Below, piece after piece: positions 26,329 to 37,000 of a stretch of 64,000 bases of DNA. The notes beneath the pieces were generated by a model. It was not told the DNA's origin. It ran no database searches and saw only the letters and a program-made list of their open reading frames with translations. Source of the stretch: Amaurobius ferox. Lineage: Eukaryota > Arthropoda > Arachnida > Araneae > Amaurobiidae. The DNA lies in assembly GCA_951213105.1 (NCBI GenBank), contig OX578145.1:11476707-11540706 (forward strand). Direction: 5' to 3'. Positions within the stretch are counted from its first letter, which is position 1. Every line of letters starts with the position of its first letter. Made by a program: the position numbers and the translations under genes.

Positions 26329-28342
26329 CGTTAGCACGATAACTGCCGTAAAAATGAGTTTATCAAAATGAAATTTTAGTATGTTGTTCAGACGGTCTGT
26401 AGAACCTATGGGAATATAAATAAATAATATCACCCAATTAGTTTTTTATTGAACCCGGGTTGAAAAAATGAAATACATTGAACCCTATGGGACCTAATTT
26501 TTCAAACATTTTTTAAGTAAATTTAAAATTCACGAATTGCTTCGAAATTTTTAGGAAATATTCACATTATCCCATAGAATATATAAAAAAAAATTCAGTA
26601 AAATATGTTAAGTAGTTTTTTAATTAAAAAAATTATTTAATATAGGGAAAAAAACAAATTCAATTAAATTCTGACTTAGGGATATCTTCCAGAAAGAAAA
26701 GAGAGAGATATTATATAATAAATATCTCTCCATTTGTTTAAACGTTTTGCATATGGGAGTGGCTTCATATTTTAAAATAAATTTGGTAGATAACAATTTT
26801 TCATTTTTTTTAAATTTTATATAACTCTTCTTGATAAATTTAATTGATGGCATTTTAAATGCACTTTCCTACGTCCTAGAGAGTTAAAATTTGGTACACA
26901 GCTTAAATTTGTTGAACATTTTATTCGACAAAAATTTGATGGATCTTTAAATATAGATCATACATTTTTTTCGAAATGGCCTGAAAATAATCCAAGTTCA
27001 CGAAAATAATCCCCGTTCACTTCTATAAATCATTGGTGTAATATTGTTAAAAATTCTGATGTGGACAGCACATGTCTTTCTCTGCAGACTCATATTCGTT
27101 CTCTTTATTTATTCAATGATAATTTGAGTTTATCTGCACAACATAAGTATTTTAAATGACATTGAATTTACACATTAAACTTAAATTTGGTTCTCATTTG
27201 ATAGCTGGACTTATTGTCAAAGGTGGCGTAGCGAAAACGCGAAAAAACTAGAATATCTCAAGAACGGCTAGTCCTAGAGTAATGGGGTTAGTCTTATTCT
27301 TTTTGTTGTCAAAAATCACATATAAAATAGGAATTTAATTGATATAATTGAGCACACGTAGTCTTTTATTTTTATATATAACGATTTTTGCTGGCAATTT
27401 CGCAAAAATAGCCCGTTCCTTTTTCCCGAATCGTAGTAGAATAACCTACAAATGATTTATATACAAAATTTTGTTAAATTTGGTATATAAATCACTTGTA
27501 GGTTATTGAAATATTATACTCCAAATTTTGTTAAATTTGGTTCATTAGTTTTTAGCTAGAGTGGATAAAGGCAATTTCTGCGGCCATTTCGCAAAGAAGG
27601 CAGATTCTTTTATTACGAATCGTACTATAATCTAATGAACATCAGGATTTCCCACAAAAAACATACCTACCAAATTGTATGAAATTCGGTCCATTAGTTT
27701 TTTAATTAGAGTGGATGTAATATCCACACAGACACACAGAAACATACACAGATACACCCTTACACACACAGACGTCTTCCTAAAAGTAGTTTTTTCGTGT
27801 TCTAGAAGTCCCAAAACGTGTAGATCCTTTGAAAATTCGAGTTCCGATCTTCGGCACGATTCCAATACTTTGAGTACATACACATACACATATATATTAT
27901 CTGTGTATTATCTGTGTATCTAAATTCCGTGCCTATGCAATTACAATAGTTGTGATTTTAAATGATCCCTAAACTTTTATTATTTTTTCAAGGAAGCCTA
28001 ATTTTAACATATGCAGAATGCAAATATCTCAAGCGATTGTAAGATGAATTACATAAGAATTGCTGAATTTTTTTCACACAAAATTATTTAGCTCTGGAGT
28101 CTGGAATACAAGTTATATGAATGAAATATTCATTGATTTTGCATAAAGAATCAGATGATTTATATTTCGATACAGTTTTAAATATTTAAGTATAATAAAT
28201 TACTGTAGTACTGTGATAATGTAAAAGATATTACCACTGAATGAATCACATTTTAGAAATTTTTAAATGAAATTACATTTCAGTTGGAAAGTGTTTCATA
28301 ATCAATGCTTATGCATGATTGATCTTTCTTGTTTCGTCTTGA
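26249..28342 (+). repeat. Family X repeat, long form
   Basis: It starts with the AACACTTTACAAC hairpin, followed by about nine CTGT units, and ends with GCATGATTGATCTTTCTTGT. The centre holds family Z-like sequence (GATGTGGACAGCACATG, then GGTGGCGTAGCGAAAACG) and an ACACACAGA tract. It is the reverse complement of 13903-15952 along its length. Apparent open frames at 27632-27923 are products of the CA tract. Confidence 0.75.
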
Positions 28343-28344
28343 TA

Positions 28345-29682
28345 TTGTTTAAACTTAGGCGAATGTCTTGTTATTTGTGGAAAATAACTCATAATTTTTA
28401 GTATTACATATGACTTTTTTTTTTTGCGAAGATTAATTAATGGAACCATGTTTGATCCAAAATGGCGGATCCATTAGCCTTACCTAAGAAATTTTCATTC
28501 ATTAAATTTCACGTCTTATATCCAATCATTGCCTGTCATTACACTGTTAAGTGTTGAAAATAGGGGAAGAAATAGCCACACCTTTCTGAAAGCTAGCTTA
28601 TAGTTCTAGCTTATCAGCCAGAGCGGAGCTTAACAGATGGGCGATCCTAATACCATGCTTCTTTCATCACACCGTAAAAGCTAGGTGATTTCAACTTCTA
28701 GATATACGTTTTAATAGAAAAAATGCTCTGAAACGTCTCATTTTAAGTAAGTAAAGTGTAACAGTTTTCTGAAAAAATACATATATATTCGCAAAATTAT
28801 ATTAAAAAATATAATAAATAAAAGTATCTTTAAATTAGATTTTAAACTGGGGAGGCTTTGCTTCTGAGCCTCAATGGGCGTTACGTCACTGATACCCACC
28901 ATCCTTCACAAAGAGCAATTTCCCAAGTTGTTTAATTGCGTCAAAAATTGAAAAGCTGAATGCGTACGAAAAGGTTGCCGACCATCACAACCCAGATGCA
29001 CACGTGTCTGCATCATCTCATAACTTAGATCCTTTCACGATCTTGGGACTTCGATCTCTGTCTTTCAATTACGTTATGCTGTTCCATTCTGCAGTTCCAT
29101 TCCCAAGAATATTTTAATAAATAAATTTTATTCCGTTTCAAGTCGTGCTTTTCAAATTATACAACACATCCCGAACTCAACATTTGAAACAGAATATAAC
29201 TTTAATTCTAAAATGACTTATGAATATTCCTTTACATTTATGCAAATGCACATATATACATACTACGTAAGTGAGCACACGAGAATTGCAGAACGATAAG
29301 ACTCATTGAAATTAGAATTTAACTTGCAAACCCTACCTCCTCACATTCGAAGGGTGGGTGCCCTACAACAACTTTTCTTTAAAATATTGCAATCTAATTA
29401 TCTCGATTCAAACCGCCCAAAATAAAATCGCCAAAATTCACGTCGATCGAAGCGATTAGATTATCGATCGACTGCAGGTCGCACTTCCTACCAGACCATA
29501 AATTGACTTAAAATGTGCGCTGGTGCCTTTCTCAGAGGTACTCTTTTAATTGTTAGAGTTTGCTATCGAAATGTTAAGCTGTGTTTGAGTGGGTGTAAAG
29601 ATGACACCTTTGGGATTGCGAATTATATTAAAGCGGAAGTTTTACACCAACGCATTTTATAAAGCACATATTGACCCACCTC
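28345..29682. other. Unassigned sequence
   Basis: No gene is recognised. The right end of the putative outer hAT element lies at 28845-28891. Confidence 0.4.
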
Positions 29683-30371
29683 CAGGGTCGAAGCCAGGCA
29701 GGAGCCAGGCTAAGCCCCCGCAAGAAGTATACTCAGCTCCCTGATACAAATATTAACTTTTAAGTAGTGGTGTGAAATTTCATATAAAATGTCATTCAAA
29801 TTTTGCATGAAAAATTTCTTTGATTTGTTTTATGAATTACTTCATTTTAAAGGATTTTTTTAATTTAGCTGAATGTGTGATTTTACTAATGATCCATTTA
29901 TTTACACATTTAATTTAAAAATGTTTAAAAATTATAACAATAGTATTTAGGATACTTTTGTATTATTGCGGGATTCACTGCCATACATTATAGAGTCAAA
30001 ATTAACTGATAAGTAAGAGTTAATATTAAGCATTAACTTGTATTCAACAAATGTATTAACAATGTTTCAACAAATTAGTAACAGCTTTATGACTCGTTAA
30101 TGCTTACATTAAAATCCATTGTAATTGTTATATATTAATAGTGATGTATAGTAGCTATATGAATATCAATGATCAGCTCTTAGCTTGCAAATATAGGCAT
30201 GCAATTATTTGTTAATAATTTATATGAATTGAAATATATAATAGTACATATTATGGTTTATAATTGCTAATGATTAATTGTGTTTTTGGCGAACCCCTCC
30301 TTTGAGACTGTTGAGACCCCTTGAAATTTCCCTCCAGGTCCTCTTCAATTGCGTCTCTGGCTACGACCTTG
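29683..30371. mobile_element. hAT-type MITE, 689 bp
   Basis: The ends are CAGGGTCGAAGCCAG at the left and, on the other strand, CAAGGTCGTAGCCAG at the right. The flanking 8-mers CCCACCTC (29675-29682) and CTCACCTC (30372-30379) match at 7 of 8. It has no coding capacity. Confidence 0.6.
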
Positions 30372-30516
30372 CTCACCTCATATCTGAACAAAATACATAG
30401 ACGTTAAATAATTTTGGAAGTAACCACATGGATCAGTGCTGCTCGAGAGTTCCACAGTTTAACCATGTACAAGATTATAAAATGTACGTTTTCCTCGTAA
30501 CCTTGCTGGTACTTAC

Positions 30517-31398
30517 TGTAATGCCAGAAATGTAAAGTAATAAATATTTGGAAGGATTAAAAAATAATGGAACCAGGAATGCGGGCGGATTATCCCCACG
30601 ATAAGCAGATGGGCGATAGTATACAGGTGGCCCCATATCTTACATACCACGCCCATGTTTACATACCACGCTAAGCCGTTTGGCGGCAACCGAGACGGCG
30701 ACGCCATGTCTACGGATTAGCCCTCAGCTCTACATTTCAGCACGTGGACCGCCGACCGAAAAAGGGATATAAGTGAGAGTCAGAATTGGTCAAGGCAGGC
30801 TGTTGGAGTGAGACTAGTCAAGAAGAAGCGACGGTAGCAGAGTTAAGAGTGGTGTGTGCGTCTCTGATATAGGAATTCGAAGGAGAGCTCATGTTCATCT
30901 GGTATTGCAAGTGTAAAGTGTGACAAAGCATCGGTGTTACCCAAGTTATATGAAAGAAGATCAGGTACCGTACAATTAAACTATATGAGGATAACCTCTT
31001 TGTCTAAATTTGTGTTTTTGAGGAAAAGCTAATTAATGCATCCCACCACGTGCTCCAACCAAATATCAATTCATCTGGCATTACACCCCCCGAACTACCA
31101 TTGAGATGTATTCCACTATTGTGATATTTATTTAATTTGTAAACTAAAGAGTGTAAACTGAGTATGTGATAAATAAAATGTTTGTTCCTTTACTATTAAC
31201 CTTAATTTCTAGTTTGTTAACTTAGTATCCCGTTAAGCACAGAAATAGGTGGGTTTTGCGGCCACCAACGCAATGTACACAGCAGTAAGTTTTAGAACAG
31301 ATTACATGTATAATTAATATACTAATAAATAATTAATTTAATGTAAAATGCATTTTTGACAATATTAATTTTAATCAACAAAATTAGTAATCGGCACA
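30517..31398 (+). repeat. 5' LTR
   Basis: 882 bp, starting TGTAATGCC and ending GGCACA. A TATA-like TATAAG lies at 30768-30773 and is the likely promoter; transcription probably starts about 30 bp further on. A polyadenylation signal AATAAA lies at 31172-31177. It is the same length as the 3' LTR. Confidence 0.96.
30768..30773 (+). promoter_or_regulatory. LTR TATA box
   Basis: TATAAG preceded by GGGA, in the first third of the LTR, upstream of the only AATAAA. Its position suits a U3 promoter. The start site itself is not determined. Confidence 0.5.
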
Positions 31399-31400
31399 TT

Positions 31401-31413
31401 TGGTGCTCGTGAC
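31401..31413 (+). promoter_or_regulatory. Primer-binding site
   Basis: TGGTGCTCGTGAC begins 2 nt after the 5' LTR. It starts with TGG, complementary to a tRNA 3' CCA. The 3' half resembles PBS sequences that pair with tRNA-Arg in other gypsy elements, but the primer tRNA is inferred. Confidence 0.75.
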
Positions 31414-31665
31414 TTTAGCAGTAACGGGAATAAAATAAGGATTTATGAAATTAATAAAAATAAAAGGAATAATAATAATAAAAAAAAATAAATATTGATA
31501 AGGTTGGACAACTGGTGGCGGCATAGATGGTTGTGAAAATATTGTGCACAATTCTCATTTCTCCTTATGTTATATGTATGATTATGTAAAGTTGTATCAA
31601 TGAAATGGAAAAAATGGTTCTTCTTAAGGAGATCGAAGGTATAATTAGAAAAATGGGATATAGGA

Positions 31666-32805
31666 ATGGGACCAGTTAAAAAAGTGGTGAAAAGTTCAAT
31701 TATAACAAGGAGTTCAAGTTTGAAAGAAGATTCAAAAATATCAAATAAAAATTATAGTAAAGTGGATAGAAATAATAAAAATATGGATATTCCTGTAATG
31801 CAGATCCTGCCATTATTTAGTGGGAGTAAGGAGGAAGATATAAATTTCTTTATAAAACAATTTGATGAATTAGCGGAGTTAGCAAGTTGGAAGGAAGAGC
31901 ATAAAGTGGCTATCATTAAAACCAGATTAAAAGATAAGGCTATGCAGTTTTTAATTCAAAACCCTGAATTACAAAACGAAAAGGAATTTGATAAAATAAA
32001 AATATTACTAATAAATAAATTTTCAAACAGAATAACGATAACGCAAGAACAGGACGCATTCAATAAAATAAAACAAACGCCTGATATGTCAGTGGACGAG
32101 CTTGTGCTAAAAATAAAAAACGCAGCGCGTAAATTTTTGAACCTTAAGGATACAACAGATGGAGAGGTAGAGAAAATAACCAATAAAATAATGTTGGGAA
32201 AATTCATTAGCGCATTACGCCCTGATTTGGCAATTGAAGTGAAGAAAAAAGATCCGCAGCGGTTTGAAGATGCCATAAAAAATGCCGAACTGTTTGAAAT
32301 AATTCTTAATGATAGGACTCCAGAAGAATCACATAACGAACTGAAAGAAATGTTACTTACAACACAGGTTCAAGATTTGACTTTAGAAATTAATAAATTA
32401 AAATTGCAAAATATACCAAATCAATCCATGGAACGAGCTGTTTTTTGCATAGGGTGCGGAAAAAATGGACATTATTTCTCAGATTGCTGGTACAATGAGA
32501 GTAATACTGCATTTGCAAGGAATCCGAAACGAATGAATTATCAGCAATATGGGTTGGAGCAAACAAATTATATCAGAGGAAACAGAAACGAAAATCTCAG
32601 AAATTATGATCGAGGAGGATATAATAGAAATAATAGGGAATATCAAGGAAATAATAATGATCAAAGAAATTATTATGATCAATTAGAAACCAACGTAGAA
32701 AATAGAGAGAGGCAAAGTATAAGAGGAAATTTTAGGGGGCGCAACGGAAGAAATATAAGATCAAACACATATGAGAGAAACAATAATAATAGTAATTTAA
32801 ACTAA
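31666..32805 (+). CDS. Gag polyprotein
   Basis: The 379-residue Gag forms the virus-like particle and binds the genomic RNA. Residues about 45-215 are a helical capsid-like domain with the retrotransposon Gag pattern FSGSKEEDINFFIKQFDEL. A CCHC zinc knuckle CIGCGKNGHYFSDC (C-X2-C-X4-H-X4-C) lies at 261-274. The tail, about 300-379, is rich in Asn, Arg and Gly and probably binds RNA. The ATG at 31666 is the first in this frame after the stop at 31642. The frame ends with TAA immediately after a UUUAAAC slippery site, so part of the product should continue into protease. A minority Gag-Pro fusion would give the excess of Gag that particle assembly needs. Confidence 0.93.
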   Translation: MGPVKKVVKSSIITRSSSLKEDSKISNKNYSKVDRNNKNMDIPVMQILPLFSGSKEEDINFFIKQFDELAELASWKEEHKVAIIKTRLKDKAMQFLIQNPELQNEKEFDKIKILLINKFSNRITITQEQDAFNKIKQTPDMSVDELVLKIKNAARKFLNLKDTTDGEVEKITNKIMLGKFISALRPDLAIEVKKKDPQRFEDAIKNAELFEIILNDRTPEESHNELKEMLLTTQVQDLTLEINKLKLQNIPNQSMERAVFCIGCGKNGHYFSDCWYNESNTAFARNPKRMNYQQYGLEQTNYIRGNRNENLRNYDRGGYNRNNREYQGNNNDQRNYYDQLETNVENRERQSIRGNFRGRNGRNIRSNTYERNNNNSNLN

Positions 32806-32870
32806 GAGCTGGAATTTGGGACCAAGGAATGAATCGTACAAATTCCAGAGAAATAAATAAATTCGGTTCA
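32796..32870 (+). promoter_or_regulatory. -1 programmed ribosomal frameshift signal (gag/pro)
   Basis: A slippery heptamer T-TTA-AAC lies at 32796-32802 in the gag reading phase, directly before the gag TAA. A 6-nt spacer follows. A perfect 10-bp stem then pairs CTGGAATTTG (32809-32818) with CAAATTCCAG (32839-32848). Loop bases TGAATCG (32830-32836) can pair with CGGTTCA (32864-32870), giving an H-type pseudoknot with one wobble pair. The -1 frame is open from 32796 through the protease. Base pairing is read directly; function is inference from well-known retroviral and coronaviral signals. Confidence 0.85.
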
Positions 32871-34073
32871 CAAACATATAGAAATAACAAAAATGGAGAT
32901 GACTGGCAAAACTATACAAATTTGAAGAGAGGACAATATTATGAAAATAATGATAAAGCAAAATATGATACCAAAAGTATCCTTTCAAGCGAATGTGAAA
33001 ACATATCTAGCCCACAATTACCGATGGTAGAAATAGATTGCAAAGGAATAAAAATAATAAGTGTAATTGATAGTGGGGCTCAAGTTAGTATTATAGATTT
33101 GGAAACATTTCAAAAACTTAAACAGAATAGAAATGTAAAAATAAAATACATAACCAGAAGAGTAATACTTCAGACGTTTACTAAAGAAAATATAGAATTT
33201 TTAAATTGCATTCAATTTTCATTTAGAATTGGGGAAAAGGCATGCAAAAATTATTTTTTCGTGACAAAACAGAACTTTCAGGGGCAATATAAAATGCTTT
33301 TAGGCTACGACTTTTTATCTTCACATAAAGCAATTTTAAATACAAAAGATAACGAAGTACAATTTGGGAATACTGCGATTAAATTGTATAAAAGTGAAAA
33401 TACAAACCCAATTCAGAATTCAAAGCAAAAACCACAAAGCCAGGGAATTCGCGATGAAAATAGATATAATAGTAATTGTGAAAATTATAATACTGATGAC
33501 GACGAATATGAGGAAATAAATAGTTGTTACAATGAATCCAATAATGAGAATGAAGATAGAATAAGCGATGATAATGATGACGACGAATATGAGGAAATAA
33601 ATAATTGTTGTAATGAATTCAATAATGAGAATGAAGGTAGAATAAGCGAGGATAATGAAAGCCATAACGATAGAAAAAACTCTAATATGCAAAATTGTAG
33701 CACTCGCGATAATGTAAATGATGAAAAATTGTTACCAAGTTCTAATGAAAATAATAAGAATAAGAATGTTAGAAAGAAAGAGGAAAAGCAGATTTTCGCT
33801 AGATTGAAAAGAAAAATAACATTAAAGCCAGGGGAGTCAGAAATAGTCCAATTGATTTTGTCACAAGAATTAAATGAGGGACAGGATATTTTATTTTCTC
33901 CAATAAAATTGGCAAGAACATTAATCACGGATGAAACGATCCAAAGTATAGAAAATAAAAATAAGATTAGAATGTTGTTATACAATGAAAAAAATTGCCA
34001 AATTACACTTAATAAAAATATGAACGTGGGTATAATAACAGAACAAATCGAAATTGTTGATACAAAAAAATAA
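32796..34073 (+). CDS. Protease and linker (Pro), expressed by -1 frameshift
   Basis: The frame is open from 32796; its first ATG is at 32829, giving 414 residues if counted from there. Numbering from that ATG, the aspartic protease has its active-site triad in VIDSGAQVSIID (DSG at 81-83) and the second conserved strand MLLGYDFLSSH at about 156-166. Residues about 205-305 are a low-complexity acidic linker with two 27-residue repeats. Residues about 325-410 resemble the beta-rich segment often found between protease and RT in Ty3/gypsy Pol. It cleaves the polyproteins in the particle. The ATG lies inside the frameshift pseudoknot loop, so translation by frameshift is more likely than initiation there. 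The frame ends at an A7 run and TAA instead of running into RT. Confidence 0.88.
   Translation, partial: FKLRAGIWDQGMNRTNSREINKFGSQTYRNNKNGDDWQNYTNLKRGQYYENNDKAKYDTKSILSSECENISSPQLPMVEIDCKGIKIISVIDSGAQVSIIDLETFQKLKQNRNVKIKYITRRVILQTFTKENIEFLNCIQFSFRIGEKACKNYFFVTKQNFQGQYKMLLGYDFLSSHKAILNTKDNEVQFGNTAIKLYKSENTNPIQNSKQKPQSQGIRDENRYNSNCENYNTDDDEYEEINSCYNESNNENEDRISDDNDDDEYEEINNCCNEFNNENEGRISEDNESHNDRKNSNMQNCSTRDNVNDEKLLPSSNENNKNKNVRKKEEKQIFARLKRKITLKPGESEIVQLILSQELNEGQDILFSPIKLARTLITDETIQSIENKNKIRMLLYNEKNCQITLNKNMNVGIITEQIEIVDTKK
33495..33656 (+). repeat. In-frame 81-bp tandem duplication
   Basis: Two 81-bp units (33495-33575 and 33576-33656) encode two 27-residue acidic repeats beginning DDDEYEEIN. 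The length keeps the frame. The copies differ at several positions. Confidence 0.9.
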
Positions 34074-37000
34074 AAGCAGTAAACCCACGTTGGAAATTAA
34101 TAATATTCAAAATTTAAATAAAACAGATTATCAACAAATTCGGGAATTAAGAAAGAAAGAAATATCTCCAGACGATTTTCAAGTACAGCACTTAAATAAG
34201 GAAGATAGAAATAAAGTTATTGAATTAATGATGACCAATACAGAGGTTTTTTCAAAGTCATATGCTACACTAGGTAAAACGTCAGCAATAGTACCGAAAA
34301 TCGAACTTATGCACAATTATCCTATTCAGAGTCGACCATACCCAATTCCGAGAGCAGTACGAGAAATTGCGCAAAAAGAAATTAGGGAATTATTGGAAAA
34401 TGACATTATTGAAAGTTCACAAAGCACATACGCTAGTCCCATTATTCTTGTAAAGAAACCAAGTAAACCAAATGAAGAACCTAAATATAGACTTGCTATT
34501 GATTATAGGGCCATAAACGCGTATTTACCACTTTTGCCAATAAACTTACCAAAGGTGAAGGATATATTACAAAATATCGCTGGTAGTAAAATTTATACAG
34601 TTATGGATTTGAAGGCGGCGTTTTTTCAGATCGAACTAAGAAAACAAGATAGAAAGGCCTTAACGTTCACAACTTTTATGGGAAATTTTAATCCTAAAAG
34701 AATTCCGTTTGGTCTTAAAAACTCAGGAGCATATTTTCAACTTTTAATGAACAAAGTGTTAGGAGATCTATCAGAGTTAAAAATATACTTTTACTTAGAT
34801 GACTTAGTCATATGCGCACAAAATAACGACGAAATGTTAGAGAAAATCAAAATTGTTTTCCAAAGATTGAAAGAAAATAATTTAACACTCGACCCGGCGA
34901 AGTTACAGATATGCAAATCGCAAATTGAATTTTTAGGATATAAAGTAAATGCGAATGGTATAAGCCCATCAATAAAAAACTGTGCAAAAGTGCAAAATTT
35001 CAAACAACCCCAAACGGTTAAACAAGTAAAAAGCTTTCTTGGGACAACAAACTACTTTAGAGGTCTGATAAAAAATTATGCACAAATTGCAGAACCGTTG
35101 GTAAATTTGACAAAAAAGAATGTTAGGTTCGGGTGGAATAATGAATGTAGAAAAGCTTTTGAAAAATTAAAAAATGCAATTTTTAAAGAACCAGTTGTAA
35201 GACAGCCTGATGAAGTAAACCCGTTTGTCTTAACTACAGATGGCTCAGGTAAGGGAATTAGTAGTATTTTGATGCAAAGGGTAAATGGAGTCGATCATGT
35301 TATCGAATTTTATTCAAGACCTGTGAACCCGGCAGAGAAGCGTTATCCTGCAATAAAGCTAGAATTGCTAGCTATACACGCATCCTTACAACACTTCAGA
35401 GAATATCTGTTCGGAAGGAGTTTCACCTTGCTGAGTGACGCAAAATCCCTTATGTACCACATAAAATTAGATAAAATGCCAAATATCATATCGAGGTGGC
35501 TAATTGACATAAGTCAGTATGATTTTAAATTCAAATATCAAAAAGGTGAAAATAACGCAAGCGATTATTGCTCGAGATATGTATTTGACAATGATAACCA
35601 AATCAAATGTGTAAATACTTTAATTAAAAATGATGAGATAAATGTGGAGAAAATATTAGAGCAACAAATGGTAGATGAAAAATTAAGTAAAATTAGAGAG
35701 GAATTACAAAAAGGAAGAAACCGATATCACAATAACAAGGTATACTATATTGATAGCCAAAATAAACTGTTAATGGTAAAGAAGGAAAATAAAAGACAAA
35801 CGTATAGGCAAATAAATGAGAATAAGATTGTAATACCGCACTCGCTAAAGGGAAAGATAATAGAGATAGCACATTTCCCTCATTTCGGAGTAAAAAAGAC
35901 ATACCAATTACTTTCAAGAAAATATTTTTGGATAGGGGCTTTCCAAGACGTGGAAAATTTTTGTAAGTCTTGTAATCAATGCTTATTAGTAAAACACAAA
36001 AATATACCACCAGCCAGACTTCAGGCTATGCCAGAAATATTAAAACCAGGAATATATTTACAACTGGATTGCGTAGGAAAACTACCGCGCAGTAATGGAG
36101 GAAATAATTTTGTAATTACAATTGTAGACATGTTTTCACGATACTTTGAGGCCTATGCAGTCAGAGACATTACTGCTAAAACAATAGTGAATAAGCTAAC
36201 AAACTTCGTGACAACTTATGGAGTTCCAATTATTATTCAAAGCGATAATGCTCAAATTTTTAAAAGTAAAGAATACATAGATTTTACAAATGCATTAAAT
36301 ATTGAAAGGCGATACAGTTCGGTTTATTTCCCAAGTTCTTTAGGTCGTTGTGAAAGAATACACAGAGACATGAAACAATGTATAATGTGTTTGTCAAAGA
36401 CTACGTTTGAATGGGATGAATCTTTAAAATGGTTTAAGTTTTATGTGAATAACACTATTAACAGTAATACAGGATTTGAGCCTTCATTCCTGTTCTATCT
36501 TAGAGATTTATCATTGCCATTTGAAAATATTAAACAAACAAACATACCAAGTAAGGAAGAAATAGATATAATGTATAGTGATGTAAATAATTATAAAAAT
36601 TATGTGGCACAGCATTTAAAAAATATAGACAAAGTCGTGAAAGACGCATCGGAACAACAAAAGCTGATAAATGACAAACAAATAAAGAAATATAAAATAG
36701 TGAGAAAAAACGATATATTTATAGGAGCGACAGTGTACCTAAAAAAGTTCCTAAAACCAAGGGTATTAGAGGATCGATATGATGGACCATTTAGAATTAC
36801 GAAATTAGTCCGAAATAATAATGTTATAATATGTCTTAAAAGTGATGAAAATAAAACTTATAAAGTGCACATAAATAAACTATACATGGCAGCGGAGCGA
36901 AAACAATATTTGAAAGATAGTGACGAAAGCGAATCAAACCACACACACACACAGGACAAAGAAAAAAATCAAAATGAGAAAGTGATTAGAAATAATGATC

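Larger units (their letters stand above)
18912..28891. mobile_element. Putative hAT-like element enclosing a nest of insertions
   Basis: The left end begins CAGTAGCGTAGCG and the right end, read on the other strand, begins CAGTGACGTAACG. Both have the CAGTGGCGTAGC look of hAT termini and both carry a nearby ACTGGGGAGGCT word. The 8 bp outside are ATATCCAC (18904-18911) and ATACCCAC (28892-28899), matching at 7 of 8. If these ends belong together, everything between was either carried or inserted later. The ends are short and 10 kb apart, so the pairing is tentative. Confidence 0.4.

Noticed and set aside
27632..27923. Similar predicted peptides at 14279-14552 and 27632-27923
   Set aside because: They arise from the CA tract and flanks of two inverted family X repeats; both strands are open.
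33420..33985. Ile/Ser-rich minus-strand frames of 90 and 152 codons
   Set aside because: They are antisense shadows of the acidic, AT-rich linker of the retrotransposon protease ORF.
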